A stretch of DNA of 64,000 nucleotides from Xanthomonas hortorum pv. pelargonii (GCF_024499015.1 NZ_CP098604.1:3162001-3226000); one strand, 5' to 3'; shown: positions 36,564 to 47,073, counted from the first letter of the stretch. Translations and numbers: made by a program. The notes: generated by a model not told the origin, from the letters alone.

Positions 36564-37073
36564 GTGTCGGTCACGCAAGGCGCGCTTCATCAGCAGGTGG
36601 AGCGCCTGTACACCGACCACCATGGCTGGCTGCAGGGCTGGCTGCGGCGCAAGCTGGGCGATGCGTTCGTGGCCGCCGACCTGGCGCAGGACACCTTCAT
36701 CAGCGTGATCAATGCCGGTGCGGCCGCCGAGATCCGCGAGCCACGGCCGTTCCTGGCCACCATCGCGCGCCGGTTGATGGCGCACCGGCAGCGCCGCAAG
36801 CTGCTGGAAACCAGTTACCTGGAAATGCTGGCGGCGCTGCCGGAAGAAGTGGCGCCGTCGCCGGAGCTGCAACTGCTGGCGCTGGAAGCGGTGCAGCAGC
36901 TGGACCAGGCGCTGGACGGCCTGCCGCCCAAGGTGAAAGAGGCCTTTTTGCTGGCCCATCTGCAGGAGCTGAGCTACGCGCAGATCGCGCAGCGGCTGGG
37001 GGTGTCCAGCAGCTCGGTCAAGCAGTACCTCACGCGTGCCAACCGGCATTGCCTGTTCGCGCTCTCGGCGTGA
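36564..37073 (+). CDS. fecI: FecI-like ECF sigma factor
   Basis: The 169-residue protein starts at GTG 36564 (VSVTQGALHQQVERLYTDHH), preceded by AGGAGG at the right distance; the ATG at 36498 lies within the Fur box and is rejected. Sigma region 2 is DHHGWLQGWLRRKLGDAFVAADLAQDTFI, and region 4 is LPPKVKEAFLLAHLQELSYAQ plus an IAQRLGVSSSSVKQYL HTH. FecI-type factors direct transcription of the linked TonB receptor gene when the ferric siderophore is sensed. FecR follows 9 bp later. Confidence 0.94.
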   Translation: MSVTQGALHQQVERLYTDHHGWLQGWLRRKLGDAFVAADLAQDTFISVINAGAAAEIREPRPFLATIARRLMAHRQRRKLLETSYLEMLAALPEEVAPSPELQLLALEAVQQLDQALDGLPPKVKEAFLLAHLQELSYAQIAQRLGVSSSSVKQYLTRANRHCLFALSA

Positions 37074-37082
37074 CTCGCACAG

Positions 37083-38132
37083 ATGGGTGATGCCGCGTCC
37101 CGCAGCACGCAGTCCCTTGGCGCCCAGCGGCCACTGCTGGCCGGCGGGCAACCGATCAGTGCGCAGGTCGCCGATGCGGCAGCCGAGTGGCTGACGCTGC
37201 TGATGTCCGGCAGCGTCAGCCACGCGCAGCTGCAGCAATGGCAGCAGTGGCGCGATGCGCATCCGGATCATGCGCGGGCATGGGCGCATATCGAATCGGT
37301 GACCGGGCGGTTGAAGACGCTGACGCCGCAGGCGGCGTATCGCAGTCTGTCGCCGTATGCCGGCAACAACGGCCAGGCATCGCCGGGGCGGCGCAAGGCG
37401 CTGAATCTGCTGCTGTGGGGCGGGGTGGCCGGTGCTACCGGCCTGCTGGTTTCGCGCACCGAACCCTGGCAACGCGCCACCGCCGATTACGCCACCGCAA
37501 CGGGGCAGCGCCGCGACCTGCAGCTGCAGGACGGCAGCCGCATCACGCTCAACACGCGCAGCGCTATCGATGTGCGTTTCGATGCGCACCAGCGGCTGCT
37601 GCAGTTGCTGGCCGGCGAAATCCTGGTGACCACCGCGCACGCATTGGGCGCCGGCCACGATGCGCGGCCGTTCGTGGTGCGCACCGCCCAAGGCGATATC
37701 CATGCGCTGGGCACGCGCTTTTGCGTGCGCCAGGACGAGGGCGAGACGCAGGTGAGCGTGCTGGAAAGCGCGGTGGAGGTGCGCCCGCTTGCGGTCGCGC
37801 AGGCCGGCGGGCGCGTGCATGCGGGAGAGCAGTGTCGTTTTACCGCCGAGGCGCTCGGCGCCATCGCCCCAGTCGATGCGCAGGTGGCGGCCTGGGTACG
37901 CGGCCAGTTGATCGCCGACGAATTGCGGCTGGATGCCTTCATCGCCGAACTGGGCCGGTATCGCCCCGGCCTCCTGCGCTGCGACCCGCAGGTGGCCGCG
38001 CTGCGCGTCTCAGGCGTCTTTCCGCTGGACGACACCGAGCGCATCCTGGCGATGCTGCCCAGCGTGCTGCCGGTGCGGGTGAGCCGGCGCAGCCGGTATT
38101 GGGTGACGGTGCAGGCGGCCGGGCAGGGCTGA
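37083..38132 (+). CDS. fecR: FecR-like anti-sigma/sigma regulator
   Basis: The 349-residue protein begins MGDAASRSTQSLGAQRP. The N-terminal cytoplasmic DUF4880-type segment (AAEWLTLLMSGSVSHAQLQQ, WRDAHPDHARAWAHIE) binds the sigma factor. One membrane helix lies at about 105-122 (LNLLLWGGVAGATGLLVS). The periplasmic FecR domain has QLQDGSRITLNTRSAIDVRF and VRTAQGDIHALGTRFCVRQD. It relays occupancy of the downstream receptor to FecI. Gene order sigma, regulator, receptor is standard. Confidence 0.94.
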   Translation: MGDAASRSTQSLGAQRPLLAGGQPISAQVADAAAEWLTLLMSGSVSHAQLQQWQQWRDAHPDHARAWAHIESVTGRLKTLTPQAAYRSLSPYAGNNGQASPGRRKALNLLLWGGVAGATGLLVSRTEPWQRATADYATATGQRRDLQLQDGSRITLNTRSAIDVRFDAHQRLLQLLAGEILVTTAHALGAGHDARPFVVRTAQGDIHALGTRFCVRQDEGETQVSVLESAVEVRPLAVAQAGGRVHAGEQCRFTAEALGAIAPVDAQVAAWVRGQLIADELRLDAFIAELGRYRPGLLRCDPQVAALRVSGVFPLDDTERILAMLPSVLPVRVSRRSRYWVTVQAAGQG

Positions 38133-38250
38133 GGCGCTGCCAAGCGGCACCTCGATGAAAAAAGTTTGCCGCCGGTCTGCCCGATCGCCGCAGTTGCGGC
38201 ACCTCCACAATGACGGTGTCAGTGCGACACCAACATCTTGTGGAAACAGC

Positions 38251-40773
38251 ATGTCGATCACTGCCCGCCGCGGCCAACGTTCTTCTTCTCCGTTTCAGCG
38301 CATCGCCTCGGTGCAGGCCGTACAGCGGCCCATCAGCACGGCGATCGCGCTCGCGCTGTGCGGTCTGGCGTTGTGTGTGGGTATGCCCGATGCAATGGCC
38401 CAGACTGCCACGCAGGATGCGCGGGAGAGTTATCGCATTCCCGCCGGCCCGCTGGCACCGGCGCTGCGCAATCTGGCCGGTTCGGCCAATCTGTTGCTGA
38501 GCTTCACCGCCGCGCAGACCGACGGCAAGACCACTGCCGGGCTGGATGGCAGCTACACCGCACCGGCTGCATTGGCAGCGCTGTTGGCCGGGAGCGGCTT
38601 GCAGGCGGTGCCGCTGGAAACCGGCGGTTATGTGCTGCGTGCCGCGCCGCGGGTGAGCGCGACCAGGAGCGAAGTGGATGCGTGGTTGCTGCCGACCGTC
38701 AAGGTGACCGCGCAGGCCAACCGCAGTGCGGCCACCAGCGGCACCGGCAGCTATACCGCGCGTGCGGTGAGCATCGGCCGCGGCGAGCAATCGCTCAAGG
38801 ACATCCCGCAGTCGATCAGTGTGGTCACCCGCCAGTTGATGGACGAGCAGAACATCACCTCGGTCTACGACGCGCTGGCCAGCACCACCGGCATCACCAT
38901 CGTGCAGAGCCCGCAGGGCGGCAAGTACATCTATTCGCGCGGGTTCGACATCACCACGGTGCAGTACGACGGCGTGCCGCTCAATCGCGGCATGTACGGC
39001 CGGGCGAGCAACTACAGCGCCAACATGGGCATCTACGATCGCGCCGAAGTGCTGCGCGGTGCGGCCGGCCTGCTGCAGGGCGCGGGCAATCCCGGTGGTG
39101 CGGTGAACCTGGTGCGCAAGCGCCCGCTCGATGTGCCGGGCGTGAGCGTGATGGTGCAGGGTGGTACGTGGGATCGCTACGGCGCGCTGATCGATGGCAG
39201 CGCCAACCTCACTGCCGATGGCGCGTTGCGCGCGCGCGGGGTGATCGACTATCAGGACCAGGGCTCGTTCGTGGATGGCGTCAAGCGCCGCACGCCTACC
39301 TACTACGGCACGCTCGATTACGCGTTCTCGCCGCAGACCCAGCTCAGCCTGGGCGTGAGCTACGAACAGGTCGAAGGCCGGCCGTTCTTCGGCGGCTTGC
39401 CCAGCTTCACCGATGGCCGCGATATCGGCCTGCCACGCGAGACCAATCTGGGCGCGCAGTGGAACCGGCAGTCCTCGTCCAACCGCGGGCTGTATCTGGA
39501 CCTCGACCATCGCTTCAATGACGATTGGGTGTTCAAACTCAGTGCGGTGCAGGTGCGCGAGCTGCACGATCTGAAATACGCCAGCTCCAGCCGTGCGATC
39601 AATCCGGCCAACGGCACCGGCGCCTTGTTGGCGGCACGCACCATCTCCGATACGGATGCGTTCGGCTTCGATGCCAATGTGATCGGGCATTTCAACGCAC
39701 TGGGCCGCCGGCATGAGCTGGTACTGGGCAGCAATTTCGCCGAGAACACGGTCGACACCGTCTACGGCACCAAGAACAACTTCCAGACCTTCAACGTGTT
39801 CGATCTGCAGCGCAATGTGCGGGCGATCAGCGACGAAGAAATCTTCGCCAATGCGCGCGAGGCACGGCATGGCACATCGCGCGAGTTCGGCCTGTACGGC
39901 GCGTTGCGCTGGCAGCTGAGCGACCCGCTCAAAGCCATCGTCGGCACCCGTGTGAGTTGGCACGAGACCCAGTGGAACACCACCACCACCGGGCTGTCGC
40001 CGTCGCAATCGATCGAGCACACCCGCGAGACCGGGCAGGTCACGCCGTATGCCGGTCTGTTGTACGCGCTTAGCCCGACCTGGTCGGCCTATGCCAGTTA
40101 TGCGGACATCTTTCAGCCGCAGAACGCGCAGACCGAAGCCGGCGACATGCTCAAGCCGATGACCGGTGCCAACTACGAGCTGGGTGTGAAGGGGGAATGG
40201 CTGGACGGCCGCATCAACACCGCCTTTGCGCTGTTCCAGATCGAGCAGAAGAACCGCGCGCAGGCCGACTTGACCACCAGCCCCACCTGCCGCAACAACG
40301 ACTTCTGCTACATCGACAGCGGCAAGGTGCGCAGCCGCGGATTCGATGCCGAAGTGAGCGGTGAAGTGCTGCGCGATTGGAACGTGTTTGCCGGCTATAC
40401 CTTCAATCGCACCACCTATCTGCAGGATGTCAGCAGCCAGGGACAGGCTTTCAACAGCTATACGCCCAAGCATTTGCTGCGGGTATGGACGACGTATCGC
40501 TTGCCGGGCGTGTTGCAGGATGTGACCGTTGGCGGCGGCGTCAGTGCGCAAAGTGCGGCGTATCGGCAGATCGGCACCGCAATCGCGCCGATCGAAGGAC
40601 GGGCGGTGTGGAATGCATTGGCGCGCTATCAGGTCAACCGGCAGTGGTCGCTGGCGGTCAACCTCAACAACGTGTTCGACAAGCGTTACTACAACACGTT
40701 GTCCAGCTTCGTTAACGGCCGCTATTACGGCGAACCACGCAATGTGATGGTGACCCTGCGCGGCGCACTGTAA
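38251..40773 (+). CDS. fecA: FecA-type TonB-dependent siderophore receptor with signalling domain
   Basis: The 840-residue protein starts MSITARRGQRSSSPFQRIAS with a signal peptide ending near AMAQ. A periplasmic STN signalling domain follows (about 50-130, ESYRIPAGPLAPALRNLAGS, LLAGSGLQAVPLE). Next are the TonB box/plug (SLKDIPQSISVVTRQLMDEQ, YIYSRGFDITTVQYDG, EVLRGAAGLLQGAGNPGGAV) and a barrel ending PRNVMVTLRGAL. The STN domain contacts FecR, so ferric-siderophore binding activates FecI. The sequence looks more like hydroxamate/catecholate receptors than ferric citrate FecA; the symbol denotes the system type only. The 96-base upstream extension is rejected. Confidence 0.93.
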   Translation: MSITARRGQRSSSPFQRIASVQAVQRPISTAIALALCGLALCVGMPDAMAQTATQDARESYRIPAGPLAPALRNLAGSANLLLSFTAAQTDGKTTAGLDGSYTAPAALAALLAGSGLQAVPLETGGYVLRAAPRVSATRSEVDAWLLPTVKVTAQANRSAATSGTGSYTARAVSIGRGEQSLKDIPQSISVVTRQLMDEQNITSVYDALASTTGITIVQSPQGGKYIYSRGFDITTVQYDGVPLNRGMYGRASNYSANMGIYDRAEVLRGAAGLLQGAGNPGGAVNLVRKRPLDVPGVSVMVQGGTWDRYGALIDGSANLTADGALRARGVIDYQDQGSFVDGVKRRTPTYYGTLDYAFSPQTQLSLGVSYEQVEGRPFFGGLPSFTDGRDIGLPRETNLGAQWNRQSSSNRGLYLDLDHRFNDDWVFKLSAVQVRELHDLKYASSSRAINPANGTGALLAARTISDTDAFGFDANVIGHFNALGRRHELVLGSNFAENTVDTVYGTKNNFQTFNVFDLQRNVRAISDEEIFANAREARHGTSREFGLYGALRWQLSDPLKAIVGTRVSWHETQWNTTTTGLSPSQSIEHTRETGQVTPYAGLLYALSPTWSAYASYADIFQPQNAQTEAGDMLKPMTGANYELGVKGEWLDGRINTAFALFQIEQKNRAQADLTTSPTCRNNDFCYIDSGKVRSRGFDAEVSGEVLRDWNVFAGYTFNRTTYLQDVSSQGQAFNSYTPKHLLRVWTTYRLPGVLQDVTVGGGVSAQSAAYRQIGTAIAPIEGRAVWNALARYQVNRQWSLAVNLNNVFDKRYYNTLSSFVNGRYYGEPRNVMVTLRGAL

Positions 40774-40813
40774 TGCAGGCATCGGCAATGAGATGGTGCT
40801 TGGCGATGGCCGC

Positions 40814-42436
40814 ATGAAGGAGGGGTTTCGCCAAAGCATGGCGTGGCTGCATACCTGGTGCGGCCTCACCTGCGGCTGGTTGCTGTGCGCGATCTTCTTG
40901 ACCGGCACGCTCAGCGTGTTTCGCGACCCGATCACCCGCTGGATGCAAGCCACACCTGCCTTGCCGAGTGCGAGCACGCACACTGCGTTACCGGAACAAG
41001 CACTGGTGCCGCGTGCATTGGCACAGCTGCGTCAGCTAGCGCCGCAGGCACGCCTGTGGCGGATCACCTTGCCTGCGTATCCAGGTGAGGCGCTGACGCT
41101 GTTCTGGCGTACGCCGGATGGCCAGGGCCAGGCTTCACTGGATCCCGGTAGCGGCGAAGTCTTGCCGTCGCCGTGGGGGCGGCAGACCGAAGGCGGCCGG
41201 CATTTCATGAGCTTCCACTACACCTTGCACGGCGGCATTCCCGGCTATTGGCTGGTGGGCTGGGTATCGATGTGCGGGCTGATCGCGCTGGTGTCCGGGG
41301 TGATCGTGCACAAGCGGATCTTTCTGGATTTTTTCACCTTTCGCCCCGGCAAGGGCCAGCGCTCGTGGCTGGACGCGCATAACGCCACGGCGGTACTGAC
41401 GCTGCCGTTTCTGCTGATGATCGTCTACACCGGGCTGGCGTATTTCTACACCAGCTACATGCCCGCGCCGTTGCAGGCGGTATATGGCAGCGATGAAGAA
41501 GCGTACACGCGGTATGCCGATGATCTGTCGCTGGCGTCGCCTGTTGCAGGTGCAGACGCCACTGGGCTGAACAGAGTGCCTGCCTATCTGCCGGAGTTGG
41601 TGCAGCGCGCTGCGGTACTCAACGGCGCGCCTGCGCTAACGCTGGTGATCGAGCGCCCGGATCAACCCGGCAGCAAGCTGCGCGTGATTGCGCCTGTGGC
41701 CGACACCGGCAGCTCTCGGCGTCTGCTCAATCCAGCCAATAGCGTGGTGTTCGATGCGAATAGCGGCGCGGTGCTGGAGCAGCATGCAGACGCCTCACGT
41801 ACCGACGTGCACGCGCAGGATGTGGAAGAGGTCATCAAGACCTTGCATGTGGCCGGTTTCGGCGGCTGGACCAGCAAGTGGCTGTATTTCATCTGCGGCC
41901 TGGCCGGCACCTTGATGATGGCGACCGGCACGCTGCTGTTTTCGATCAAGCGGCGTCGGCGCAGCGAGCAGGAGTTCGGTGCGGCCACCGACGGCATCTA
42001 TCGGGTGGTGGAAGCGCTCAATGTCGCCGCGCTTGCCGGAACCGCATTGGCGAGCATTGCGTATTTCTATGCCAATCGCTTGGTGCCGGCTGCGCAGGCC
42101 GAGCGCGTGCAGATCGAAATCCATGCATTCCTGTGGGTGTGGATGGCCACGCTGCTGCATGCGCTGCTGCGCCCGCCTGCACGTGCATGGGTGGAGCAAT
42201 TGGCAATGACCGCGCTGCTGTGCCTTGGTTTGCCGCTGCTCAATGCGCTGACGACCGGGCAACACGTTGGCGTGTATCTACCTGCCGGCGATCTGCAGCG
42301 CGCCGGGGTCGAGCTGGTCTCGCTCGCGTTTGCTGTGACATTTGCGTACGCGGCGTATCGCGCGCATCGCAGTGCCATGCGGCCTGCGCCGGTGCGTGCC
42401 AAACGGGGTGCCACTACCGCGATGGATGCGTTGTGA
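40814..42436 (+). CDS. PepSY-associated transmembrane protein, iron-operon reductase-like
   Basis: The 540-residue protein starts MKEGFRQSMAWLHTWCGLTC (an ATG seven codons upstream is possible). Four or more membrane helices are visible: GWLLCAIFLTGTLSVFRDPI near the start, LVGWVSMCGLIALVSGVIVH, LTLPFLLMIVYTGLAYFYTS, and WLYFICGLAGTLMMATGTLL with later helices. PepSY-like loops lie between, with conserved His in SFHYTLHG and LDAHNATAV. Relatives sit behind siderophore receptors and are proposed to reduce or release iron at the inner membrane. Its stop overlaps the next start. Confidence 0.88.
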   Translation: MKEGFRQSMAWLHTWCGLTCGWLLCAIFLTGTLSVFRDPITRWMQATPALPSASTHTALPEQALVPRALAQLRQLAPQARLWRITLPAYPGEALTLFWRTPDGQGQASLDPGSGEVLPSPWGRQTEGGRHFMSFHYTLHGGIPGYWLVGWVSMCGLIALVSGVIVHKRIFLDFFTFRPGKGQRSWLDAHNATAVLTLPFLLMIVYTGLAYFYTSYMPAPLQAVYGSDEEAYTRYADDLSLASPVAGADATGLNRVPAYLPELVQRAAVLNGAPALTLVIERPDQPGSKLRVIAPVADTGSSRRLLNPANSVVFDANSGAVLEQHADASRTDVHAQDVEEVIKTLHVAGFGGWTSKWLYFICGLAGTLMMATGTLLFSIKRRRRSEQEFGAATDGIYRVVEALNVAALAGTALASIAYFYANRLVPAAQAERVQIEIHAFLWVWMATLLHALLRPPARAWVEQLAMTALLCLGLPLLNALTTGQHVGVYLPAGDLQRAGVELVSLAFAVTFAYAAYRAHRSAMRPAPVRAKRGATTAMDAL

Positions 42437-42756
42437 ATCGTGCCTCCAGCACTGCATCGGTGACGCGTGATCGCTGGTCGGTCGCCGGTCGCGTGCTGGC
42501 CGCCAGTGTCGGTGGCTATGCACTCACTTCCATCGGGTGCAGTGTGCTGGCGCAGCTACTGACCCGGTTTGCCGGCGTCTTGCCTACGGTGGCGGTACTG
42601 AGCACAACGTTACTCAGCTTCGTCATCTACACCGTCGTGGTGTTATGGATGTTTCGCGCGCGCAATGCGTTGCGCATGTGGTTGTGGCTGGGCATGTGCC
42701 TGGGAGTGCTGGCTGGCGCGAACTGGCTACTGCGGAGCACGCCATGGGTGGGCTGA
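42433..42756 (+). CDS. DUF3649 small membrane protein
   Basis: The 107-residue protein starts at GTG 42433, overlapping the PepSY stop (GTGA). Residues RWSVAGRVLAASVGGYALTS resemble the DUF3649 core. Three hydrophobic segments follow (SIGCSVLAQLL, LLSFVIYTVVVLWMF, LWLGMCLGVLAGANWLL). Proteins of this family accompany PepSY and DUF3325 proteins in iron-uptake operons; the role is unknown. Confidence 0.8.
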   Translation: MNRASSTASVTRDRWSVAGRVLAASVGGYALTSIGCSVLAQLLTRFAGVLPTVAVLSTTLLSFVIYTVVVLWMFRARNALRMWLWLGMCLGVLAGANWLLRSTPWVG

Positions 42757-43091
42757 TCACTGCGCTACTGGGCACGGCGCTGTGCCATGCCGGGATGCTG
42801 GCGTTGGCCGTGGCGATGCATCGCCATTACGAGCAGCTGACCGGGCGCCGCACTGCACCAGTCACGCAGCGGTGGCTGTTGCGCTCGATCGGTACCTGCC
42901 TGTTGTTTGCTGCGCTTGTGCTGTGCGTACTCGGTTGGGGCGGCACGGTGGGAACGATGTTGTGGTTGGGGTTTCTCAGCGTGGGCGCGCTGTGGGCGGC
43001 GCTGGGCCTGGCGTACGCGCCGCGCTGGAGTACATGGCTGGCGTTGCTGCTGGGCTGCGTGGCGTGTGTGGTGATTGGCTGGCGCGCGTAG
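42744..43091 (+). CDS. DUF3325 small membrane protein
   Basis: The 115-residue protein starts MGGLITALLGTALCHAGMLA and overlaps the preceding gene by 13 bases. Pattern LALAVAMHRHYEQLTG and three to four membrane helices fit DUF3325. It is the last gene of the iron operon. No function is established for the family. Confidence 0.8.
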   Translation: MGGLITALLGTALCHAGMLALAVAMHRHYEQLTGRRTAPVTQRWLLRSIGTCLLFAALVLCVLGWGGTVGTMLWLGFLSVGALWAALGLAYAPRWSTWLALLLGCVACVVIGWRA

Positions 43092-43224
43092 TAGGTGGTG
43101 TGGCGTTGGTTGGCCAGTGAAGTGAGGCCGGGAATGGCAGGGACGTTGCTCGGATCCAAACGAGCGCGCCGAGCAGACCGCACCTCATTGCATGGGGGTT
43201 TAGATGCAGTCAAAAGCCTGGTCG

Positions 43225-43346
43225 GTCGAGGGCGCGATGCCCTCGCCGCTTGCAGGACACGCCGTGAATCCGTCCGTGGAGGCTCAGTGGCGGCATCCAT
43301 GCCGCCACATGGTCCCGCAAGCGGTGAGGACACCGCACCAGAAAGT
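43225..43346 (+). repeat. Dispersed repeat A, copy 1 (122 bp)
   Basis: The sequence from GTCGAGGGCGCGATG to CACCAGAAAGT corresponds end to end to 53424-53545, also 122 bp. The core hairpin is GTGGCGGCAT-CC-ATGCCGCCAC. Its reverse complement resembles repeat B, so A and B form an inverted pair. Confidence 0.85.
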
Positions 43347-43370
43347 CTGCTGGTTGCTTTGTTCAAAAGC

Positions 43371-43517
43371 ATGCACACCGACCATCTCGACTGGTCCTTG
43401 CCCGCCCACCGTCGCGGGACCTTACGCGGCATGGATGCCGCGTAAGAGCTTACAAGGACGTACTTGCAGCGTGTCCCGCGATGGTGGGCGGGTAAGGGCC
43501 CTGCACGGAAGCCACAG
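43371..43517 (-). repeat. Dispersed repeat B, copy 1 (147 bp)
   Basis: It corresponds end to end to 53653-53799, also 147 bp. The core hairpin is TTACGCGGCAT-GG-ATGCCGCGTAA. Flanking GGGACACGCCGCAAGTACG-like sequence (reverse strand) is shared with repeat A. Only 24 bp separate A and B here. The remaining bases of this intergenic region hold no visible gene. Confidence 0.85.
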
Positions 43518-43611
43518 AGCACATATGTTGTAGTTATGTTGGCCGCTCTAGACACCGCCGGATCAATCATAGACACGTGCCGCCATCACGCAGGGATGCC
43601 AGAATCCATGC

Positions 43612-46437
43612 ATGTCGCCGCCCATCGTCTCCGTGTCTCCTGCGCTCACCGCTCTGATCGAGCGAGCCGTAGCGCGCGTCCGTCATGCTCTGCCTGCCGA
43701 CCCGTCCTGGCCGGGCGATGACGTCGACCAGCGGCTCGAAAAAGTCGCGCTCGCCAGCGAGTTTGCACTCGATACCCTGGCGCGCCAGCCGGCGTTGCTG
43801 CAGCACCTGGCGCAGCCCGATCCCCCGCCGTTGCCACTGCCGTTGCTCGATCCCGCACAGCCCCAGGCCTGGCCGGCGCAGCTGCGGCGCTACCGCAGCG
43901 CGGAATCCACACGGCTGGTGTGGCGCGATGTGCTCGATCTGGACAGCGTGGACGACACCCTGGCCGGCGCAACCCGCCTGGCCGAAACCTGCCTGCAATG
44001 CGGGCTGCAGGCATTGGAGCAGCAATTCCGCGACCGCCACGGCCAGGTGCTTGCCGAAGACGGCAGCGTGCAGCGGCTGGTGGTGTTCGGGCTCGGCAAG
44101 CTCGGTGGTGGCGAGCTGAATTTTTCCTCGGATGTGGACCTGGTCTACGCATATCCGCAGAGCGGCCAATCCGATGGCGCGCGCCCGCTGGCCGCCGAGG
44201 AATATTTTGCACGTCTGGGCCAGCAGCTGGCCAAGCTGCTCGACGAAACCACTGCCGATGGTTTCAGCCATCGCGTGGATCTGCGTCTGCGCCCGTTCGG
44301 CACGGCCGGGCGGGTGGCGTTGTCGTTCACCGGCATGGACCACTACTTTCAGCGCGAAGGCCGCGATTGGGAGCGTTATGCCTGGCTCAAGGCGCGTGCG
44401 GTGGCCGGCGATATCGCCGCCGGCGAAGCCTGGCTGGAAACGCTGCGGCCGTTCGTTTACCGACGCTATCTGGACTTCACTGCACTGGATGGCTTGCGTG
44501 ACATGAAGGCGGCGATCACCGCCGAAGTGGCGCGGCACGATCGACTGGACGACATCAAGCGCGGGCCGGGCGGTATTCGCGAGATCGAGTTCCTGGCGCA
44601 ATCGCTGCAGCTGATTCGCGGCGGACGCGAACCGACCCTGCGTGAGCGCCGCCTGTTGCCTGCATTGCGGGCGCTGGTCGCCGCAGGTCAGATGGATGCC
44701 GACAATGGCGATGCCTTGATCGAGGCGTATCGCTTCCTACGCCGGCTCGAAAATCGTCTGCAGATGCTGCGCGATGCACAGACGCACGCCTTGCCGCAGG
44801 CAGCGCTGGATCGCGAACGCATTGCGTTGGGCCTGGGCTATGCGGATTGGTCGGCATTGCTGCAGGCACTGGCCCCGCAACGTGCGCGCGTGGCCGCCGA
44901 ATTTGCCGAGCTACTGGCACCGCGCGTCCATGCCACCGCGCCCGACGCGCTTGCCGATTATTGGCGCGCGTTACCGGAAGGCGATGCCGCGCCGTTGGCA
45001 GGCATCGGCTTGCACGATCCAGCCGGCGCGCATCAGGTGCTGGCCGATTTTGCGCAGTCCTCCGGCGTGCGTGCGCTCTCCGATACTGCAGGCGCGCGAC
45101 TCGACCGCGTCATGCCGGCGCTGCTGCATGCGGCCACCCGCGCCAGCCAGCCCGATGCCGCCGTGCGCCGCATGCTCGGACTGTTGCAGGCCACCTTGCG
45201 CCGCACCAGCTATCTGGCGCTGCTGGACGAACAACCCAGCGCGCTCGCACGCCTGGTCGATGTGCTCTCGCGCAGCGCCTTGCTGGCCGAGCGCCTGGCG
45301 GCGCATCCGTTGTTGCTGGACGAATTGCTCGACACCCGCATCAGCGGTCCGTTGCCCGACCGCGCCGCATTGCATACCGCATGCGCCGATACCTTGCAGA
45401 TCGACGATACCGAAGCGGCCTTGCGCGAACTCAACGAGCGCCGGCTTGCGTTGAGCTTCCGCATTGCACTGGCCACCCTCGATGGTCGCCAACAACCCGT
45501 GGACAGTACCCAGCAACTGGCCTGGCTTGCCGAGGCGGTGGTGCAGACGGTGTTGCAACTGGCGCGCCGCGAGGTGGTCGCCGCGCATGGGCAGGTGCCC
45601 GGCGGCGCGTTCGCCATCATCGGGTATGGCAGTCTGGGCGGCCTGGAGCTGGGCTTCGGCTCGGATCTGGATCTGGTGTTTCTCTACGATCACCCACGCG
45701 AGGTGGAAGTCTCCGATGGCAAGCGACCGCTGGAAGCCGGGCGCTGGTTTGCGCGGCTTGCGCAGAAGGTGATGACATTGCTGGGTGCCGAAACCGGCGC
45801 CGGCCGTCTCTACGACATCGATGTGCGGCTGCGCCCGGACGGCGGCAAGGGCGCGTTGGTGTCCTCGCTCGCCAGCTATCGCGAGTACCAGCGCGATCGT
45901 GCCTGGACCTGGGAGCATCAGGCGCTGGTGCGCGCACGTGCGGTGGCCGGCGATGCCGCGCTTTGCGAAGCGTTCGCGCAGGTGCGTCGCGAGACGCTGA
46001 CATGCGTGCGCGACCCCGCACTGCTACACGAGGATGTACGCAAGATGCGTGCGCGCATGCGCAGCGAACTCGATCGCAGCGATGCCGGGCGACTGGATCT
46101 CAAGCAAGGCGCCGGCGGGTTGGTCGATCTGGAATTCCTGTTGCAGGCCGGCGTGCTCGGCCAGGCCGCCCAGCATCCGGCGTTGCTGTTGGCCTGCGCC
46201 ACGCCCGCATTGATCGACGCGCTGGTGCAGGTGCAGTGGCTACCGGCCGAGAGTGCAGCGCCGCTGCATCACGCCCACGCCACGTTGGTGGAGGCGGGCC
46301 TGAGTTGCACCTTGGATCGTCGGCCACGTTTGATCGCGCCGACGCCTGCCATCGCGCAAGCCACGCGCGAGATCTTTGGACGGGCGCGGACGCAGGGTCT
46401 GGAGTTTCCGCTTGGCAAGGCTGGCTTTCCGGAATGA
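43612..46437 (+). CDS. glnE: Bifunctional glutamine synthetase adenylyltransferase/adenylyl-removing enzyme
   Basis: The 941-residue protein starts [20 protein letters not shown]. It has two nucleotidyltransferase halves: [20 protein letters not shown] near residue 160 (deadenylylating half) and [20 protein letters not shown] near residue 670 (adenylylating half). Both keep the G-G...D-x-D metal site. Other landmarks are [15 protein letters not shown] and [14 protein letters not shown]. GlnE adenylylates GlnA under control of PII and glutamine. Length matches the family and the reading frame is intact over 2.8 kb. Confidence 0.98.
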   Translation: MSPPIVSVSPALTALIERAVARVRHALPADPSWPGDDVDQRLEKVALASEFALDTLARQPALLQHLAQPDPPPLPLPLLDPAQPQAWPAQLRRYRSAESTRLVWRDVLDLDSVDDTLAGATRLAETCLQCGLQALEQQFRDRHGQVLAEDGSVQRLVVFGLGKLGGGELNFSSDVDLVYAYPQSGQSDGARPLAAEEYFARLGQQLAKLLDETTADGFSHRVDLRLRPFGTAGRVALSFTGMDHYFQREGRDWERYAWLKARAVAGDIAAGEAWLETLRPFVYRRYLDFTALDGLRDMKAAITAEVARHDRLDDIKRGPGGIREIEFLAQSLQLIRGGREPTLRERRLLPALRALVAAGQMDADNGDALIEAYRFLRRLENRLQMLRDAQTHALPQAALDRERIALGLGYADWSALLQALAPQRARVAAEFAELLAPRVHATAPDALADYWRALPEGDAAPLAGIGLHDPAGAHQVLADFAQSSGVRALSDTAGARLDRVMPALLHAATRASQPDAAVRRMLGLLQATLRRTSYLALLDEQPSALARLVDVLSRSALLAERLAAHPLLLDELLDTRISGPLPDRAALHTACADTLQIDDTEAALRELNERRLALSFRIALATLDGRQQPVDSTQQLAWLAEAVVQTVLQLARREVVAAHGQVPGGAFAIIGYGSLGGLELGFGSDLDLVFLYDHPREVEVSDGKRPLEAGRWFARLAQKVMTLLGAETGAGRLYDIDVRLRPDGGKGALVSSLASYREYQRDRAWTWEHQALVRARAVAGDAALCEAFAQVRRETLTCVRDPALLHEDVRKMRARMRSELDRSDAGRLDLKQGAGGLVDLEFLLQAGVLGQAAQHPALLLACATPALIDALVQVQWLPAESAAPLHHAHATLVEAGLSCTLDRRPRLIAPTPAIAQATREIFGRARTQGLEFPLGKAGFPE

Positions 46438-46545
46438 GGTGGGCGGCGCTTGAACCGTCAGTCGTCTGCACGCGCATGCGCAGTAGGTGCCGGCGGAGCG
46501 TTCCCGCGCGATGGTGATGCTGCAGTTTGCGGATGCAGCGGTGCG

Positions 46546-47055
46546 TTACGGCTGTGGCATCGGTGACTGGGGCGCGGTCGTGCGTTCGATGGTGGCGGTG
46601 AAGCTGGAAGCCCGCGTCAGGGCCGAATGATTCGACACGATGCGCCCCAGCCGCACCAGATCGCGCGACGGCGAGTACGGGCGGTAAAACACCGCAAGAT
46701 TGCCCCAGGGCACGTAATACATCAGATCCCAGATCTGCGCGTTTCCCGCTGTGCCGGCGCCGCTCAGATCCAGCTTGCCGGGCAGGTAACCGATCTTTTC
46801 GGTGGCGTGGAAATCCTCGAACTTGACTGTCATCGGCAAGCGCGACAGCAAGTCGCGCGTGGCCGAATTGTTCACCAGCTCCGCCTCGACAGCGTCAGCA
46901 CCAATCCGGATCGTGATGTGCATGGAAGACGCTTTGGTCGGTGGGGAAGTGGGCGCGGCCTGCACTGGCGCGGTGGCAGCGCAGCAGGCAGTGGCCAGCA
47001 GTGCGCCTGCTAGCGACAGACCGCGGATGCAGCGGAAGGTTGGTGGGCTCTGCAT
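46546..47055 (-). CDS. Secreted cyclophilin-like fold protein
   Basis: The 169-residue protein has a signal peptide (LSLAGALLATACCAATAPVQA). The mature part has MHITIRIGADAVEAELVNNS, DLLSRLPMTVKFEDF, EKIGYLPGKLDL and YVPWGNLAVFYRPYSPSRDL. This matches the small cyclophilin-like family (Cyclophil_like2), which lacks proven isomerase activity. It is 18 bp downstream of the alpha/beta hydrolase gene on the same strand and probably cotranscribed with it. Confidence 0.85.
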   Translation of the reverse strand: MQSPPTFRCIRGLSLAGALLATACCAATAPVQAAPTSPPTKASSMHITIRIGADAVEAELVNNSATRDLLSRLPMTVKFEDFHATEKIGYLPGKLDLSGAGTAGNAQIWDLMYYVPWGNLAVFYRPYSPSRDLVRLGRIVSNHSALTRASSFTATIERTTAPQSPMPQP

Positions 47056-47073
47056 CTGTTTCGCTTCGTTGAC

